Assembly: GCF_005080825.1 (NCBI RefSeq)
Contig: NZ_CP034852.1
Coordinates: forward strand, 201,141-265,140
Length of the DNA: 64,000 nt
Reading direction: 5' to 3'
Source: Buchnera aphidicola (Thelaxes californica)
Lineage (GTDB): Bacteria; Pseudomonadota; Gammaproteobacteria; Enterobacterales; Enterobacteriaceae
Part shown: positions 9,469 through 20,238 of the stretch, piece after piece
Numbering within the stretch: position 1 is the stretch's first letter
How the letters are laid out: each line of letters opens with the position of its first letter
Translations under genes and position numbers: made by a program
Notes under the pieces: generated by a model
Databases searched by the model: none
Told to the model about the DNA's origin: nothing
What the model saw: only the letters and a program-made list of their open reading frames with translations

Positions 9469-11079
9469 TTAAATATTTTTATTCATTTCATTTTTTATAA
9501 ATTTGATACATTCAGATATATTTAATATAATTTTTTTATTATCGTATCTGTATTTAATTTCAATTTTATTTTTTTGAATATTTTTTGGACTAACAATAAT
9601 TTGATAAGGTATACCGATTAAATCCATATTGGAAAATATTACTCCAGGATTCTCTTCTAAATCATTTAATAAAACATCAATGTTATTTTTAAGTAATTCA
9701 GAATATAATAATTGCGTATATTTTTTTACTAATACACATTTATGCAAATTAATAGGAATTATTGTTACTTCAAAAGGTGCTATTTTTAAAGGCCAGATAA
9801 TGCCTTTTTCATCATAATTTTGTTCTATTACTGCAGCAATAGTTCTGGTAACTCCAATTCCATAACATCCCATTTTTAAAAATGTATTTTTTCCTTTATT
9901 ATTTTTAACTTTCAAATTAAAATATTTGGAATATTTTATTCCAATTTGGAAAATATGTGCAATTTCTAATTCTGTTTGATAATAATTTTTTTGTTTATTT
10001 TTTTTTTTAAAAAAATCATTTATTTCTATCAATAAATTATCAGAATATTTAATAGGATTAGGAAGATATTGAAACCAGTAATTATTAATTAAACATATTG
10101 TAAGTTGAGATAGTTCAATAGAAAAATTTTCTTGTATTATAATATTTTTATGTATAATTACAGGAATGTTTTTTCTAATTATTTCTAAATTGATTTCTTT
10201 TTTTTTTTTAAAAAATTGTTGTATTTCTTCTTTTGAAGCTAAATTAATTTTAGTGTTGATATTAATATCATTTTGTATTTTGATTAAATCAATATTTTTG
10301 TTTATTTTAATCATGTAAGCAAAATAAATTGTTTTTGTACTATCATTTATTGAATAATATTTTAAAAAATATATTTTAAAAATGTTAGAACATGTTTGGA
10401 TTGATTTATTTTTGGAATTTTTATTGTTTTGAATATTTTTACAAGCTTTAAATTCATGAGATATATTTCCACCAATTGCACCAGAATCGGCAGCAACAAT
10501 ATTAAATTTTAATTGAATTTTTGAAAAAATGTTATTATAAGCATATTTAATTAGTTCATATGTTTTTGATAAACATGTTGTAGTAACATGAAAAGAATAT
10601 GCATCTTTCATTAAAAATTCTTTCGTTCTTACTATTCCAAATTGTGGACGAATTTCATCTCTAAATTTGGTTTTCATTTGATACATTATTATTGGTAATT
10701 GTTTATAAGATTGAATTTCTAATTTTGCTAATTCTGTTGCTACTTCTTCATGTGTTGGTCCTAATATCCAGTTATTTTTTTTACGATCAATAATAGTAAA
10801 TAGTTCATTACCATAATTGTTTATTCTATTACTTGTATTCCATATTTTAATTGGATGAATATTAGGTAAATTTATTTCCATTCCTCCTATTTTTTGCATT
10901 TCTTGATTTATTATATTTTTTAATTTGTTAAGTACTTTTACTCCTGTAGGAAGCCAAATATATATTCCAGAAGATAGTTGACGTATTAATCCAGCTCTTA
11001 ACATTAATTGATGGCTAATAATTTCAGCATTCTTTGGATGATTTTTTAATGTAGATAGTAAATATTGACTTGTACGCAT
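9469..11079 (-). CDS. proS: Prolyl-tRNA synthetase with eroded editing domain
   Basis: ProS charges tRNA-Pro. I place the start at 11079, where the reading frame gives MRTSQYLLSTL exactly as in E. coli, behind AAGGAA. An in-frame start 30 codons upstream adds a Phe/Tyr/Lys-rich tail and is unlikely. Class II motifs are intact (RAGLIRQLSSGIYIWLPTG, GPTHEE, TKFRDEIRP, GCYGIGVTR). The length is 536 against 572 residues. By hand alignment nearly all the missing residues fall in the inserted editing (INS) domain, which is poorly conserved here. The gene is convergent with dnaE, 37 bases away. Confidence 0.95.
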   Translation of the reverse strand: MRTSQYLLSTLKNHPKNAEIISHQLMLRAGLIRQLSSGIYIWLPTGVKVLNKLKNIINQEMQKIGGMEINLPNIHPIKIWNTSNRINNYGNELFTIIDRKKNNWILGPTHEEVATELAKLEIQSYKQLPIIMYQMKTKFRDEIRPQFGIVRTKEFLMKDAYSFHVTTTCLSKTYELIKYAYNNIFSKIQLKFNIVAADSGAIGGNISHEFKACKNIQNNKNSKNKSIQTCSNIFKIYFLKYYSINDSTKTIYFAYMIKINKNIDLIKIQNDININTKINLASKEEIQQFFKKKKEINLEIIRKNIPVIIHKNIIIQENFSIELSQLTICLINNYWFQYLPNPIKYSDNLLIEINDFFKKKNKQKNYYQTELEIAHIFQIGIKYSKYFNLKVKNNKGKNTFLKMGCYGIGVTRTIAAVIEQNYDEKGIIWPLKIAPFEVTIIPINLHKCVLVKKYTQLLYSELLKNNIDVLLNDLEENPGVIFSNMDLIGIPYQIIVSPKNIQKNKIEIKYRYDNKKIILNISECIKFIKNEMNKNI

Positions 11080-11432
11080 TTTGTTCCTTAAAAATTTATA
11101 ATAAAATTTTTTTAAAAAATATAGTTTATTTTTTGATGAAAAATATAAATTATAAATTATATAAAACATTATTTTTTTTATTTAAAAGATATGTTATTTA
11201 ATTTAATTTTAAATATTATAACTGATTTTATATATTATTAATTAAAAATATTTAATTTTTAATACATAAAAAATATTTTTGGATAAATTATATTCATAAA
11301 ATATATTTTTATTAAAATTAAAAACGTTATATACTTAATATGTGTATTTAAAAATATTATTAAAAATAATATTTTTTTAAAAAAAAATATATTCTATAAC
11401 AATGTTTTTTATGTGTTTACATAGGTAAAATT
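11080..11432. other. Divergent proS/flhB promoter region
   Basis: These 353 bases separate proS from flhB, which are transcribed away from each other, so promoters for both should lie here. The DNA is almost all A and T. I could not choose promoter elements with confidence. The flhB ribosome binding site (AGGT) is at the right edge. Confidence 0.5.
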
Positions 11433-12569
11433 ATGACTCATAATTCTGATGGAGAAAAAACTGAACAACCATCACATTATCGTTTATTAAAAGCGAAAAA
11501 AAAAGGTGAGAATTATTATTCTCAGGAATTAAATATTTTATTATTATTTTCATTTTTTACATTAATATTTTATTTTTATATTAAATACATTTTTTTTGAA
11601 TGTATTAATATTATTAAACATTATTTAACATTTAATAAATTACGTACTTGTAATATTCACGATTCTTTTTTTTATTTAGTTTTATTTATAAAAAATATTT
11701 TTTTTATACATATATTAATTTTTTTAAGTATTTTTTTTGTTTCATATATTGGACCTATTATTTTTGGAGGTGGTTCTCTTATATATGTTCCTTTAAAAAT
11801 AAATTTTTCTAAAATTAATCCTATTTCAGGGATTAAACGTATTTTTTCTTTGCAGTCTATTATTGAATTATTTAAAGTAATAATAAAATTTTTTTTAATT
11901 TTTGGAATATTAATTTGGTATTTAATACAACATCAATTTGAAATATTCATATTTAGTTATAGTTTTGATCATGTTTTTTTTTATAATAATCTTGATGTTA
12001 TTTTTCAAGGGTTAATTTTATCAATTTTAGTTTTTATTCCTATAGTAATTTTAGATTTTTTTATAAAAAAATGGTTTTTTTATAACAAATTAAAGATGAC
12101 TAAACAAGAATTAAAAGATGAGCTCAAAGCAATGGAAGGTAATCCTAATATCAAAAGGCGTATTCTTCAAACTATGAGAATGTTATCTCGTCGTTATATG
12201 TTAAAAAAAGTAAAAAAAGCTGATGTAATTATTACAAATCCTGTTCATTATGCAATTGCATTAAATTATAAAATGAAGGTTATGGAAGCACCAAAAGTAT
12301 TATTAAAAGGAAAAGGAATGATAGCATTATATATTACAAGAAACGGGAAAAAACATTCTATACCTATATTTGAGTCCCCTGAATTAGCTAAATTATTATA
12401 CTATAATACAAAAATTGATGAATATATCCCTGAAAAGTTATATTTAATAATTGCTGAAGTTTTGATATGGGCTTGGAAATTGAAAAAATGGGAAGAAAAA
12501 GGTTATTCTGAAGACACAATTCCAGTTAAACCAAAAAATTTAGTAATACCATCTTCTTTAGATTTATAA
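11433..12569 (+). CDS. flhB: Flagellar export switch protein FlhB
   Basis: FlhB is an inner-membrane gate and specificity switch of the flagellar type III export apparatus. The N-terminus GEKTEQPSHYRLLKAKKKG and four hydrophobic segments (about 35-55, 82-108, 140-165, 190-212) precede a cytoplasmic domain. The self-cleavage motif, NPTH in E. coli, reads NPVH at residues 269-272, in identical numbering. The Asn that drives cleavage is kept. The length is 378 against 382. It is 19 bases upstream of flhA. Buchnera is known to keep a flagellar basal body without a filament, probably as an exporter. Confidence 0.95.
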   Translation: MTHNSDGEKTEQPSHYRLLKAKKKGENYYSQELNILLLFSFFTLIFYFYIKYIFFECINIIKHYLTFNKLRTCNIHDSFFYLVLFIKNIFFIHILIFLSIFFVSYIGPIIFGGGSLIYVPLKINFSKINPISGIKRIFSLQSIIELFKVIIKFFLIFGILIWYLIQHQFEIFIFSYSFDHVFFYNNLDVIFQGLILSILVFIPIVILDFFIKKWFFYNKLKMTKQELKDELKAMEGNPNIKRRILQTMRMLSRRYMLKKVKKADVIITNPVHYAIALNYKMKVMEAPKVLLKGKGMIALYITRNGKKHSIPIFESPELAKLLYYNTKIDEYIPEKLYLIIAEVLIWAWKLKKWEEKGYSEDTIPVKPKNLVIPSSLDL

Positions 12570-12588
12570 TAAAAGGAAATAAAAAAAT

Positions 12589-14682
12589 ATGAATATTTTT
12601 TTTTATTTTTATAAAAATATATATCATTCAAATTTTTTTAAATTTAAACAACTTGCTATTCCTCTTTTATTAATCATTATTTTATCAATGATGATATTGC
12701 CTTTACCAACATTTATTTTAGATTTCTTTTTTACTTTTAATATTATTTTATCTATTTTAATTTTGTTAGTTGCATTATTTACCAAACATACATTAGATTT
12801 TGCGTCTTTTCCTACCATGTTATTATTTTCCACTTTATTAAGATTAGCTTTAAATATTGCTTCTACTCGAATTATTTTATTAAATGGACATGTTGGTACT
12901 TTATCTGCAGGAAAAGTCATTGAAGCATTTGGACATTTTTTAGTTGGTGGTAATTTTTTTATAGGAATTGTAGTTTTTATTATATTGTTAATTATTAATT
13001 TTATGGTTATTACTAAAGGTGCGGGTAGAATAGCAGAAGTCGGAGCACGTTTTGCATTAGATGGTATGCCAGGTAAACAAATGGCAATAGACGCAGATTT
13101 AAATGCTGGATTGATAGGTGAATCTGAAGCAAAAAATCGTCGTATTGCAATTAACAGAGAAGCAGATTTTTATGGTTCTATGGATGGTTCTAGTAAGTTT
13201 GTTCGAGGTGATGCTGTAGCTGGAATATTTATTATGATTGTTAATATTTTAGGTGGATTAACTGTTGGAATATTTCAACATAATATGTCATTAAAAAAAG
13301 CAGCTGCAACATATACACTATTAACAATAGGAGATGGATTAGTAGCTCAAATTCCTGCATTAATTATTTCTACTGCTGTTGGAGTTATTGTTACTAGAAT
13401 TAGTGGAGATGAAGATGTAGGAGAGCAAATGTTGCATCAATTATTTTCAGATCCTCTGTTAATTGCTATAAGTGGGTGTATTTTAGGTGTTTTAGGTTTA
13501 GTTCCAGGTATGCCGAATTTTATTTTTTTGTTTTTTATGAGTTTATTTTTTATTTTATCTTGGATTATATATAATCAAAAAATTCAAAAAGATAATATTT
13601 TTGCACAAAAAAATAATATTTTGTTACAAAAAAAAGAATTAAAATTGTCTTGGGAAAATGTTAAAATAGAAAAATTAATTAGTATTGAATTAGGATCAAA
13701 ATTAATTAGTTTAGTAAATGGAAACGAATCAACAATTTTTTTAAAAAGAATTCAAGGAATTAGAAAAAAATATGCAAATAATTTTGGTATTTTAGTACCT
13801 CCCGTGTATATATTTAATAATGAATCTTCTAAAGATACATATTTTATATTAATAAAAGGTGTAATCATCGCTACAGGAAAAGTTATTCCTGATAAATTAA
13901 TGGCTTTAGATTCTGGTAATGTTGATAATAATGCTACTTTAGAAGGTATAAAAGTAACAGAACCTACTTTTGGAATGCCGGCAATTTGGATTGAAAAAAA
14001 ATTAGAATATGAAGCAAAAACAAAAGGGTATCTTATTGTAGATGCTTCTTCTGTGATCGTAACACATTTAAATTTTGTAATTCAACATAATCTTCATGAA
14101 TTATTAGATCGATATGAAACAAGTAAATTATTAGAACGTATTAATCAGTTAATGCCAGGTTTAGTTAATGATTTAACTCCAAATCTTATATCTTTAACTA
14201 TATTTCATAAAGTATTGAAAAATTTATTATTAGAACAAATTTCTATTAAAGATATTCGAACAATTATAGAAACATTAATTGACTATGCTCCAAGTACAAA
14301 AGATGTTCAAGAACTTACTAGTATTGTTAGATTAACTTTAGGTCAATATATTGTTCAAAAAATATTTAATAATGCAAAAGAAATTAAAGTTCTTGGATTA
14401 GAACATAACTTAGAAAAAATTTTTATTAAAATTGTTCAAGATAAAAATAATCAAGTTTTAGAGCCTACATTAAAAAATAATTTTTTATTACAAACAGAAA
14501 AAGCTATTAAAATTCAAGATTCTTTGGGTGAACCTCTGGTTTTAGTTGTTAAACATGATTTGCGAGTATTTATATCTAAAATATTAAGAACTCACTTTAC
14601 TCATTTGGTAGTTTTGTCTGATATGGAAATTAGAGACCAAAGAAAAATTTATGTAACTCATTTTATTGGTTCAAAAATGTAA
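12589..14682 (+). CDS. flhA: Flagellar export apparatus protein FlhA
   Basis: FlhA forms the nonameric export gate. An N-terminal half with about eight membrane segments (20-330) contains the FHIPEP-family stretch PTMLLFSTLLRLALNIAST and the long loop GRIAEVGARFALDGMPGKQM. A soluble C-terminal domain (about 355-697) docks export substrates. The length of 697 is close to 692 in E. coli. AAAGGAA precedes the ATG, and the gene is co-transcribed with flhB. The next gene, argS, is convergent, as in E. coli apart from the missing flhE. Confidence 0.96.
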   Translation: MNIFFYFYKNIYHSNFFKFKQLAIPLLLIIILSMMILPLPTFILDFFFTFNIILSILILLVALFTKHTLDFASFPTMLLFSTLLRLALNIASTRIILLNGHVGTLSAGKVIEAFGHFLVGGNFFIGIVVFIILLIINFMVITKGAGRIAEVGARFALDGMPGKQMAIDADLNAGLIGESEAKNRRIAINREADFYGSMDGSSKFVRGDAVAGIFIMIVNILGGLTVGIFQHNMSLKKAAATYTLLTIGDGLVAQIPALIISTAVGVIVTRISGDEDVGEQMLHQLFSDPLLIAISGCILGVLGLVPGMPNFIFLFFMSLFFILSWIIYNQKIQKDNIFAQKNNILLQKKELKLSWENVKIEKLISIELGSKLISLVNGNESTIFLKRIQGIRKKYANNFGILVPPVYIFNNESSKDTYFILIKGVIIATGKVIPDKLMALDSGNVDNNATLEGIKVTEPTFGMPAIWIEKKLEYEAKTKGYLIVDASSVIVTHLNFVIQHNLHELLDRYETSKLLERINQLMPGLVNDLTPNLISLTIFHKVLKNLLLEQISIKDIRTIIETLIDYAPSTKDVQELTSIVRLTLGQYIVQKIFNNAKEIKVLGLEHNLEKIFIKIVQDKNNQVLEPTLKNNFLLQTEKAIKIQDSLGEPLVLVVKHDLRVFISKILRTHFTHLVVLSDMEIRDQRKIYVTHFIGSKM

Positions 14683-14686
14683 ATAT

Positions 14687-14725
14687 AAAAAAATGTATTT
14701 TAATATTTTGATATTACATTTTTTT
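14687..14725. terminator. Bidirectional terminator between flhA and argS
   Basis: The arms 14687-14697 and 14715-14725 form an 11-bp stem with seven A residues on one side and seven T residues on the other, so a T-run follows in either direction. It begins 4 bases past flhA and overlaps the argS stop codon. Confidence 0.6.
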
Positions 14726-16447
14726 CATAGTTTGAATTCCTAGTAGATGTAATCCTTTTTTTATAGTTTTTGCAGTTAAATAAGATAATTTTAAACGACT
14801 GTTTTTAATTTTTTCATTTTGAATATGTAAAACGGAATGTTTTTCATAAAAAGATGAATATAATACAGATAATTGATATAAATATGAACAAAGTATATGA
14901 GGAAGTCCAAAATTAAAAACTTCATGAATAGTTTCTTCAAATTGTAAAATTTTTAAAGATAGTTCACTTTCAGTATGATTATTTAAAATAATTGGTTGTT
15001 GAATTGTTTTTACATTATTATTTATTTTTTTTAAAATAGATAATATTCGTGTATAAGTATATTGAATATATGGAGCAGTATTACCATGAAAACTTATCAT
15101 ATTATCCCAGTCAAAAATGTAATCTGTTAATCGATTTCTAGATAAATCAGAATATTTTACTGCTCCTATTCCTATTTTTTTAGATATAGAATATAGTTGA
15201 TATTTTGATAGTGTAGAATTTTTTTTTTGTGTAAGATAAAGCGATTTTTTTACAGCTGTTTTTAATAATTGATTTAATTTAATATTTTTACCATCTCTAG
15301 TTTTAAATGGTTTTTTGTCTTTTGATAAAACCATTCCAAACATATGATGTTCTATTTTTGTTTTTGATTTTATATAACCTGCTTTTCTCCCTATTGTTGT
15401 TATTTGTTGTAAATATTGAGCTTGTCGGCTATCTGTATAATATAATATACGATGTGCTTGTAATGTTTGACAACGATATTTTAAGCATGCAATATCTACA
15501 GTTGCATATAAAAATGCAGAGTCTTGTTTTTGAATGACAATACCCATTGGCAATCCTTGTCTATTTTTATATTCTTCAAGAAGAATAATTGTAGATCCAT
15601 CAACTACAGTTGCTATTTTTTTATTTTTTAATTCTTTTATTACATTAGGAATCATATTATGATATTCACTTTCTCCTTTTATATCTTTTTTTTGTAATGT
15701 AATATTGAGTTTTTTATATATTTTACTATGTGATGTTATTGTGGTAGATACTATTTTTTTCCATATCCTTAATACATAAGGATCTTTTTGATGAAGTCTA
15801 GTTACATACCAACGTGCTTTTTCCGAAAATTTTTTTTCCTGTTCAAATTTTTTTTTAGATTTTTGATATAATTTTTCAATTATTTCTAATTTCATTTTCT
15901 TTTTTTTAAAAGACGGATTTTGTTCTTCGTATAAAGCTATTATCATTCCAAATTGGGTTCCCCAATCTCCAATATGATTAGCTCTAATAACTTTATGACC
16001 TAAAAATTCGGCAATACGAGCTGATACATCTCCTAGTATAGTAGAACGTAAATGTCCAATATGCATATCTTTTGCTACATTTGGTGATGAATAATCAATA
16101 ATTACTGTTTTTGGTATTAATTTTTTAATCCCTAAACGTGTTTTATAAAAAATTTTATTAATGTTATCTTCTATCCATTTTTGATTTATATAAAAATTTA
16201 CAAATCCTGGTGATATTACACAAATTTTTATAAAAATACAGGATAAAGGAATTAATTTCACAATTTTTTTTGCAAATTTTACTGGTTCTATTTTTTTTAT
16301 ATATGCAAGATGCATTATTCCATTGGATTGATAATGACCTAAATTTTTTTTTTGAATAATTTTTATCATTGGATCAAATGTATCTGTGATTCCGATTTTG
16401 AGGATTGTTTTTTTAACTATATTAGATATAAAACATTTTATGTTCAT
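14714..16447 (-). CDS. argS: Arginyl-tRNA synthetase
   Basis: ArgS is a class I synthetase. The HIGH-type motif appears in DMHIGHLRSTILGD and an N-terminal Add-1 domain precedes it. I prefer the ATG at 16447 (MNIKCF), which gives 577 residues, exactly the E. coli length. A TTG two codons further up is the only longer option, and neither has a clear ribosome binding site. The C-terminal anticodon-binding domain is complete. The 16S promoter region lies directly upstream on the other strand; argS next to rrs is a known Buchnera arrangement. Confidence 0.96.
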   Translation of the reverse strand: MNIKCFISNIVKKTILKIGITDTFDPMIKIIQKKNLGHYQSNGIMHLAYIKKIEPVKFAKKIVKLIPLSCIFIKICVISPGFVNFYINQKWIEDNINKIFYKTRLGIKKLIPKTVIIDYSSPNVAKDMHIGHLRSTILGDVSARIAEFLGHKVIRANHIGDWGTQFGMIIALYEEQNPSFKKKKMKLEIIEKLYQKSKKKFEQEKKFSEKARWYVTRLHQKDPYVLRIWKKIVSTTITSHSKIYKKLNITLQKKDIKGESEYHNMIPNVIKELKNKKIATVVDGSTIILLEEYKNRQGLPMGIVIQKQDSAFLYATVDIACLKYRCQTLQAHRILYYTDSRQAQYLQQITTIGRKAGYIKSKTKIEHHMFGMVLSKDKKPFKTRDGKNIKLNQLLKTAVKKSLYLTQKKNSTLSKYQLYSISKKIGIGAVKYSDLSRNRLTDYIFDWDNMISFHGNTAPYIQYTYTRILSILKKINNNVKTIQQPIILNNHTESELSLKILQFEETIHEVFNFGLPHILCSYLYQLSVLYSSFYEKHSVLHIQNEKIKNSRLKLSYLTAKTIKKGLHLLGIQTMKKM

Positions 16448-16637
16448 ATTCAATTTATTGATCTATTTGATAGTGTTAAAGATGATCTTTTTTAATCAAG
16501 ATATTATCTACAAATAATAACATAAACTTTTTGTAGATCAAATCGTATAAAACTTGTAAATGTATTTAATATCTTTAATACAATTATATTTTATATTTGT
16601 ATTAAAGATAATATTATATAATTTATATAAATAAAGA

Positions 16638-16673
16638 TTGACAACAATCATAAAAAAATGTAATGTGTATAAA
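16638..16673 (+). promoter_or_regulatory. Probable 16S rRNA promoter
   Basis: A perfect TTGACA stands at 16638-16643, rare in DNA of this composition. Candidate -10 elements are TAATGT at 16661-16666 (17-base spacer, poor match) and TATAAA at 16668-16673 (good match, spacer too long). The -35 is convincing; the -10 choice is not. Confidence 0.5.
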
Positions 16674-16685
16674 GTTTATAAAAAT

Positions 16686-16697
16686 TGTTCTTTAAAA
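16686..16697 (+). promoter_or_regulatory. boxA-like antitermination site in the 16S leader
   Basis: TGTTCTTTAAAA resembles the E. coli rrn boxA TGCTCTTTAACA. As in E. coli it is followed a few bases later by GTGTGGG and then by the 16S gene. boxA recruits NusB-S10 and the SuhB-containing antitermination complex in E. coli; suhB is in this window. Confidence 0.6.
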
Positions 16698-16705
16698 AAA
16701 TATGA

Positions 16706-16725
16706 GAAAATTTGTGTGGGTACAC
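16706..16725 (+). promoter_or_regulatory. 5' arm of the 16S precursor processing stem
   Basis: These 20 bases pair with 18404-18423 with a single G-U wobble, enclosing the whole 16S gene. This is the expected RNase III substrate for release of pre-16S RNA. Confidence 0.75.
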
Positions 16726-16793
16726 AATATTAATATAAAGTGAATTATAAAAAATTAATATAAAATTCATTTTTTATATTTAAAAATAGTTTT

Positions 16794-18376
<1,583 letters not shown>

Positions 18377-18403
18377 CATTATTTCACTTTATTTATTAAT
18401 AAA

Positions 18404-18423
18404 GTGTGCCCACACAAATTTTC
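18404..18423 (+). promoter_or_regulatory. 3' arm of the 16S precursor processing stem
   Basis: This is complementary to 16706-16725 (19 Watson-Crick pairs and one G-U). It lies 28 bases after the mature 16S end and 20 bases before tRNA-Ile. Confidence 0.75.
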
Positions 18424-18443
18424 TTGTATTTTTATATAAAAAT

Positions 18444-18519
18444 AGGCTTGTAGCTCAGTTTTGGTTAGAGCACACCCCTGATAAGGGTGAGGTCGGTGGT
18501 TCAAGTCCACTCAGGCCTA
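18444..18519 (+). tRNA. tRNA-Ile (anticodon GAU)
   Basis: A complete cloverleaf with anticodon GAT at 18480-18482. Apart from the D-loop, which carries two extra T residues, it is nearly identical to E. coli ileT. No CCA is encoded after the discriminator A. It occupies the position of the ileT spacer tRNA of an rrn operon. Confidence 0.95.
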
Positions 18520-18555
18520 ATGTGTGCTTTTTTTACCATTTTAAAAAAAATTTTT

Positions 18556-18628
18556 GGGGCTATAGCTCAGATGGTAGAGCATCTGCTTTGCACGCAGGAG
18601 GTCAGCGGTTCGATGCCGCTTAGCTCCA
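18556..18628 (+). tRNA. tRNA-Ala (anticodon UGC)
   Basis: A complete 73-base cloverleaf with anticodon TGC at 18589-18591, very close to E. coli alaT. No terminal CCA beyond the discriminator is encoded. It follows tRNA-Ile exactly as in E. coli rrn spacers, but 23S does not follow. The next 280 bases are A+T-rich and hold only the rnhA terminator. Confidence 0.95.
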
Positions 18629-18869
18629 TATTAAATTAATAAACTTATTTTTAATAATAAAATTATTTATAACCCTTTCTTTAATAAAAATCCAAATAAA
18701 ATTCCAATAAAAATTTATTTAATTTTATATATATTTAAAAAATATAAAATTATATTTTCTATTTTTTTTAATATAATAAATTATTATTTATTAATTTAAT
18801 TAATAATATTTACATTAAAATTATTTTTTATATTTCTTTATAGAAAGAAATATATATTTAATATATTTA

Positions 18870-18903
18870 TAAAAAAAATTTTCATTTGTTTTTATAAACA
18901 AAT
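18870..18903 (-). terminator. Terminator of rnhA
   Basis: The stem ATTTGTTT/AAACAAAT (18884-18903, 4-base loop) lies 5 bases beyond the rnhA stop on the minus strand. It is followed in that direction by GAAAA and a run of eight T residues. Confidence 0.55.
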
Positions 18904-18907
18904 TTAT

Positions 18908-19387
18908 TTATGTACTTTTTTGATATCCTATATCAATTTCTTTTGGATTTAAAGCTGCTTTTTTTGCTAGTTGATCACATAAATTATTTTCTAAATATAT
19001 CGAATGTCCTTTAATCCATATCCATTTTACCTTATGTAAATTAATAATTTTTTCTAGTCTTAACCATAAATCAATATTTTTTACAGTTTTGTTATTTTTT
19101 GTTTTCCAGTTTTTTTTTCTCCAATTTTGAATCCATACTACTATACCCAATTTAAGATATTGACTATCAGTCATAATTGTTACTTTACAAGTTTCTTTTA
19201 GCATTTCCAATCCAAGAATTGCTCCCATAATTTCCATTCTATTATTAGTAGTAAGATAAAAACTAGAACAAATTTTTTTGATATATTGTTTATATTTAAT
19301 TAATGCACAACATCCTCCTGGTCCAGGGTTACCTAAACAAGAACCATCTGTAAATATTTTAATTTTTTTTAAGAGTTTTTCAGACAT
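18908..19387 (-). CDS. rnhA: Ribonuclease HI
   Basis: RNase HI degrades RNA in RNA-DNA hybrids. The catalytic carboxylates are all visible: Asp in FTDGSCLGNPGPGG, Glu in NNRMEIMGA, Asp in IMTDSQYL, the His in IKGHS and the final Asp in CDQLAKKAA. The length is 159 against 155 residues. It is divergent from dnaQ with a 43-base spacer, the arrangement of E. coli rnhA-dnaQ. Confidence 0.96.
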   Translation of the reverse strand: MSEKLLKKIKIFTDGSCLGNPGPGGCCALIKYKQYIKKICSSFYLTTNNRMEIMGAILGLEMLKETCKVTIMTDSQYLKLGIVVWIQNWRKKNWKTKNNKTVKNIDLWLRLEKIINLHKVKWIWIKGHSIYLENNLCDQLAKKAALNPKEIDIGYQKST

Positions 19388-19430
19388 TTTTTTTTAACAA
19401 ATTCTTTTAAAATTTAAAGGAAGTATTATT

Positions 19431-20158
19431 ATGAATAATAATAATTTTAATCGTTTTATTATACTTGATACTGAAACAACTGGGATGTCATTTTCTGGAG
19501 CTGTACATAAAAATCATCGTATTATTGAGATTGGTGCAATAGAAATGGTCGACAGAGAAATGACTCATAGGAATTTTCATGTTTACTTAAATCCAGAACG
19601 TAATGTAGATTTAGAAGCTTTTAAAGTACATGGTATTTCTGATAAATTTCTATCGAAAAAAAAAAGTTTAAAGAAATTGCAGAAGATTTTTTAAATTTTA
19701 TAAAATATTCAAATTTAATTGTACATAATGCTTCTTTTGATATTTCGTTTTTAGAAAAAGAATTAACTTTAATAAAATATCCTATCAAATCTTTGACAAC
19801 AATTTGTAATATTATAGATACTTTAAGTATAGCACGAAAATTATTTCCAGGTAAAAAAAATAATTTAGATGCTCTTTGTAAACGTTATAATATACCTATA
19901 TCACATCGCGCTTTTCACAGTGCTATTATCGATGCAATTTTATTACAAAAAGTATATATTAAAATGACTAGTAAACAGAAAAAAATTAGTTTTTCTATAG
20001 TCAATAATAACAATATATTACCAACTATTTCGAATACAAAAAAAATAGTACATAGTTCTTTAAAGATACAAAAAGCTTCATCTCAAGAATTGTTGGCACA
20101 TAAACAATATTTAAAAAATATGTTATTAAAATATAAAAAATGTATATGGTATCAATAA
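19431..20158 (+). CDS. dnaQ: DNA polymerase III epsilon (proofreading), split by a frameshift at poly(A)
   Basis: DnaQ is the 3'-5' exonuclease proofreader. The first frame carries ExoI (DTETTG, D13 and E15) and stops soon after a run of ten A at 19656-19665. One extra A gives a continuous 242-residue protein (E. coli 243) reading on through HNASFD (D104) to the catalytic His and Asp near 163 and 168. Neither half has a complete active site. Transcriptional slippage on the poly(A) run could restore the frame in part of the mRNA; a sequencing error is the plain alternative. AAGGAAG precedes the ATG, and tRNA-Asp follows, as in E. coli. Confidence 0.9.
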
Positions 20159-20238
20159 AAAAATTAAAATTTTTTAAAATTTTAATTGACTAAATGTATA
20201 AAAAATATATAATCAAATAACTAAAAAAATATTTTTTA

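Noticed and set aside
19793-20158. Second part of dnaQ as an independent small gene with its own TTG start
   Set aside because: It lacks ExoI and has no ribosome binding site, and it continues the DnaQ alignment without a break.
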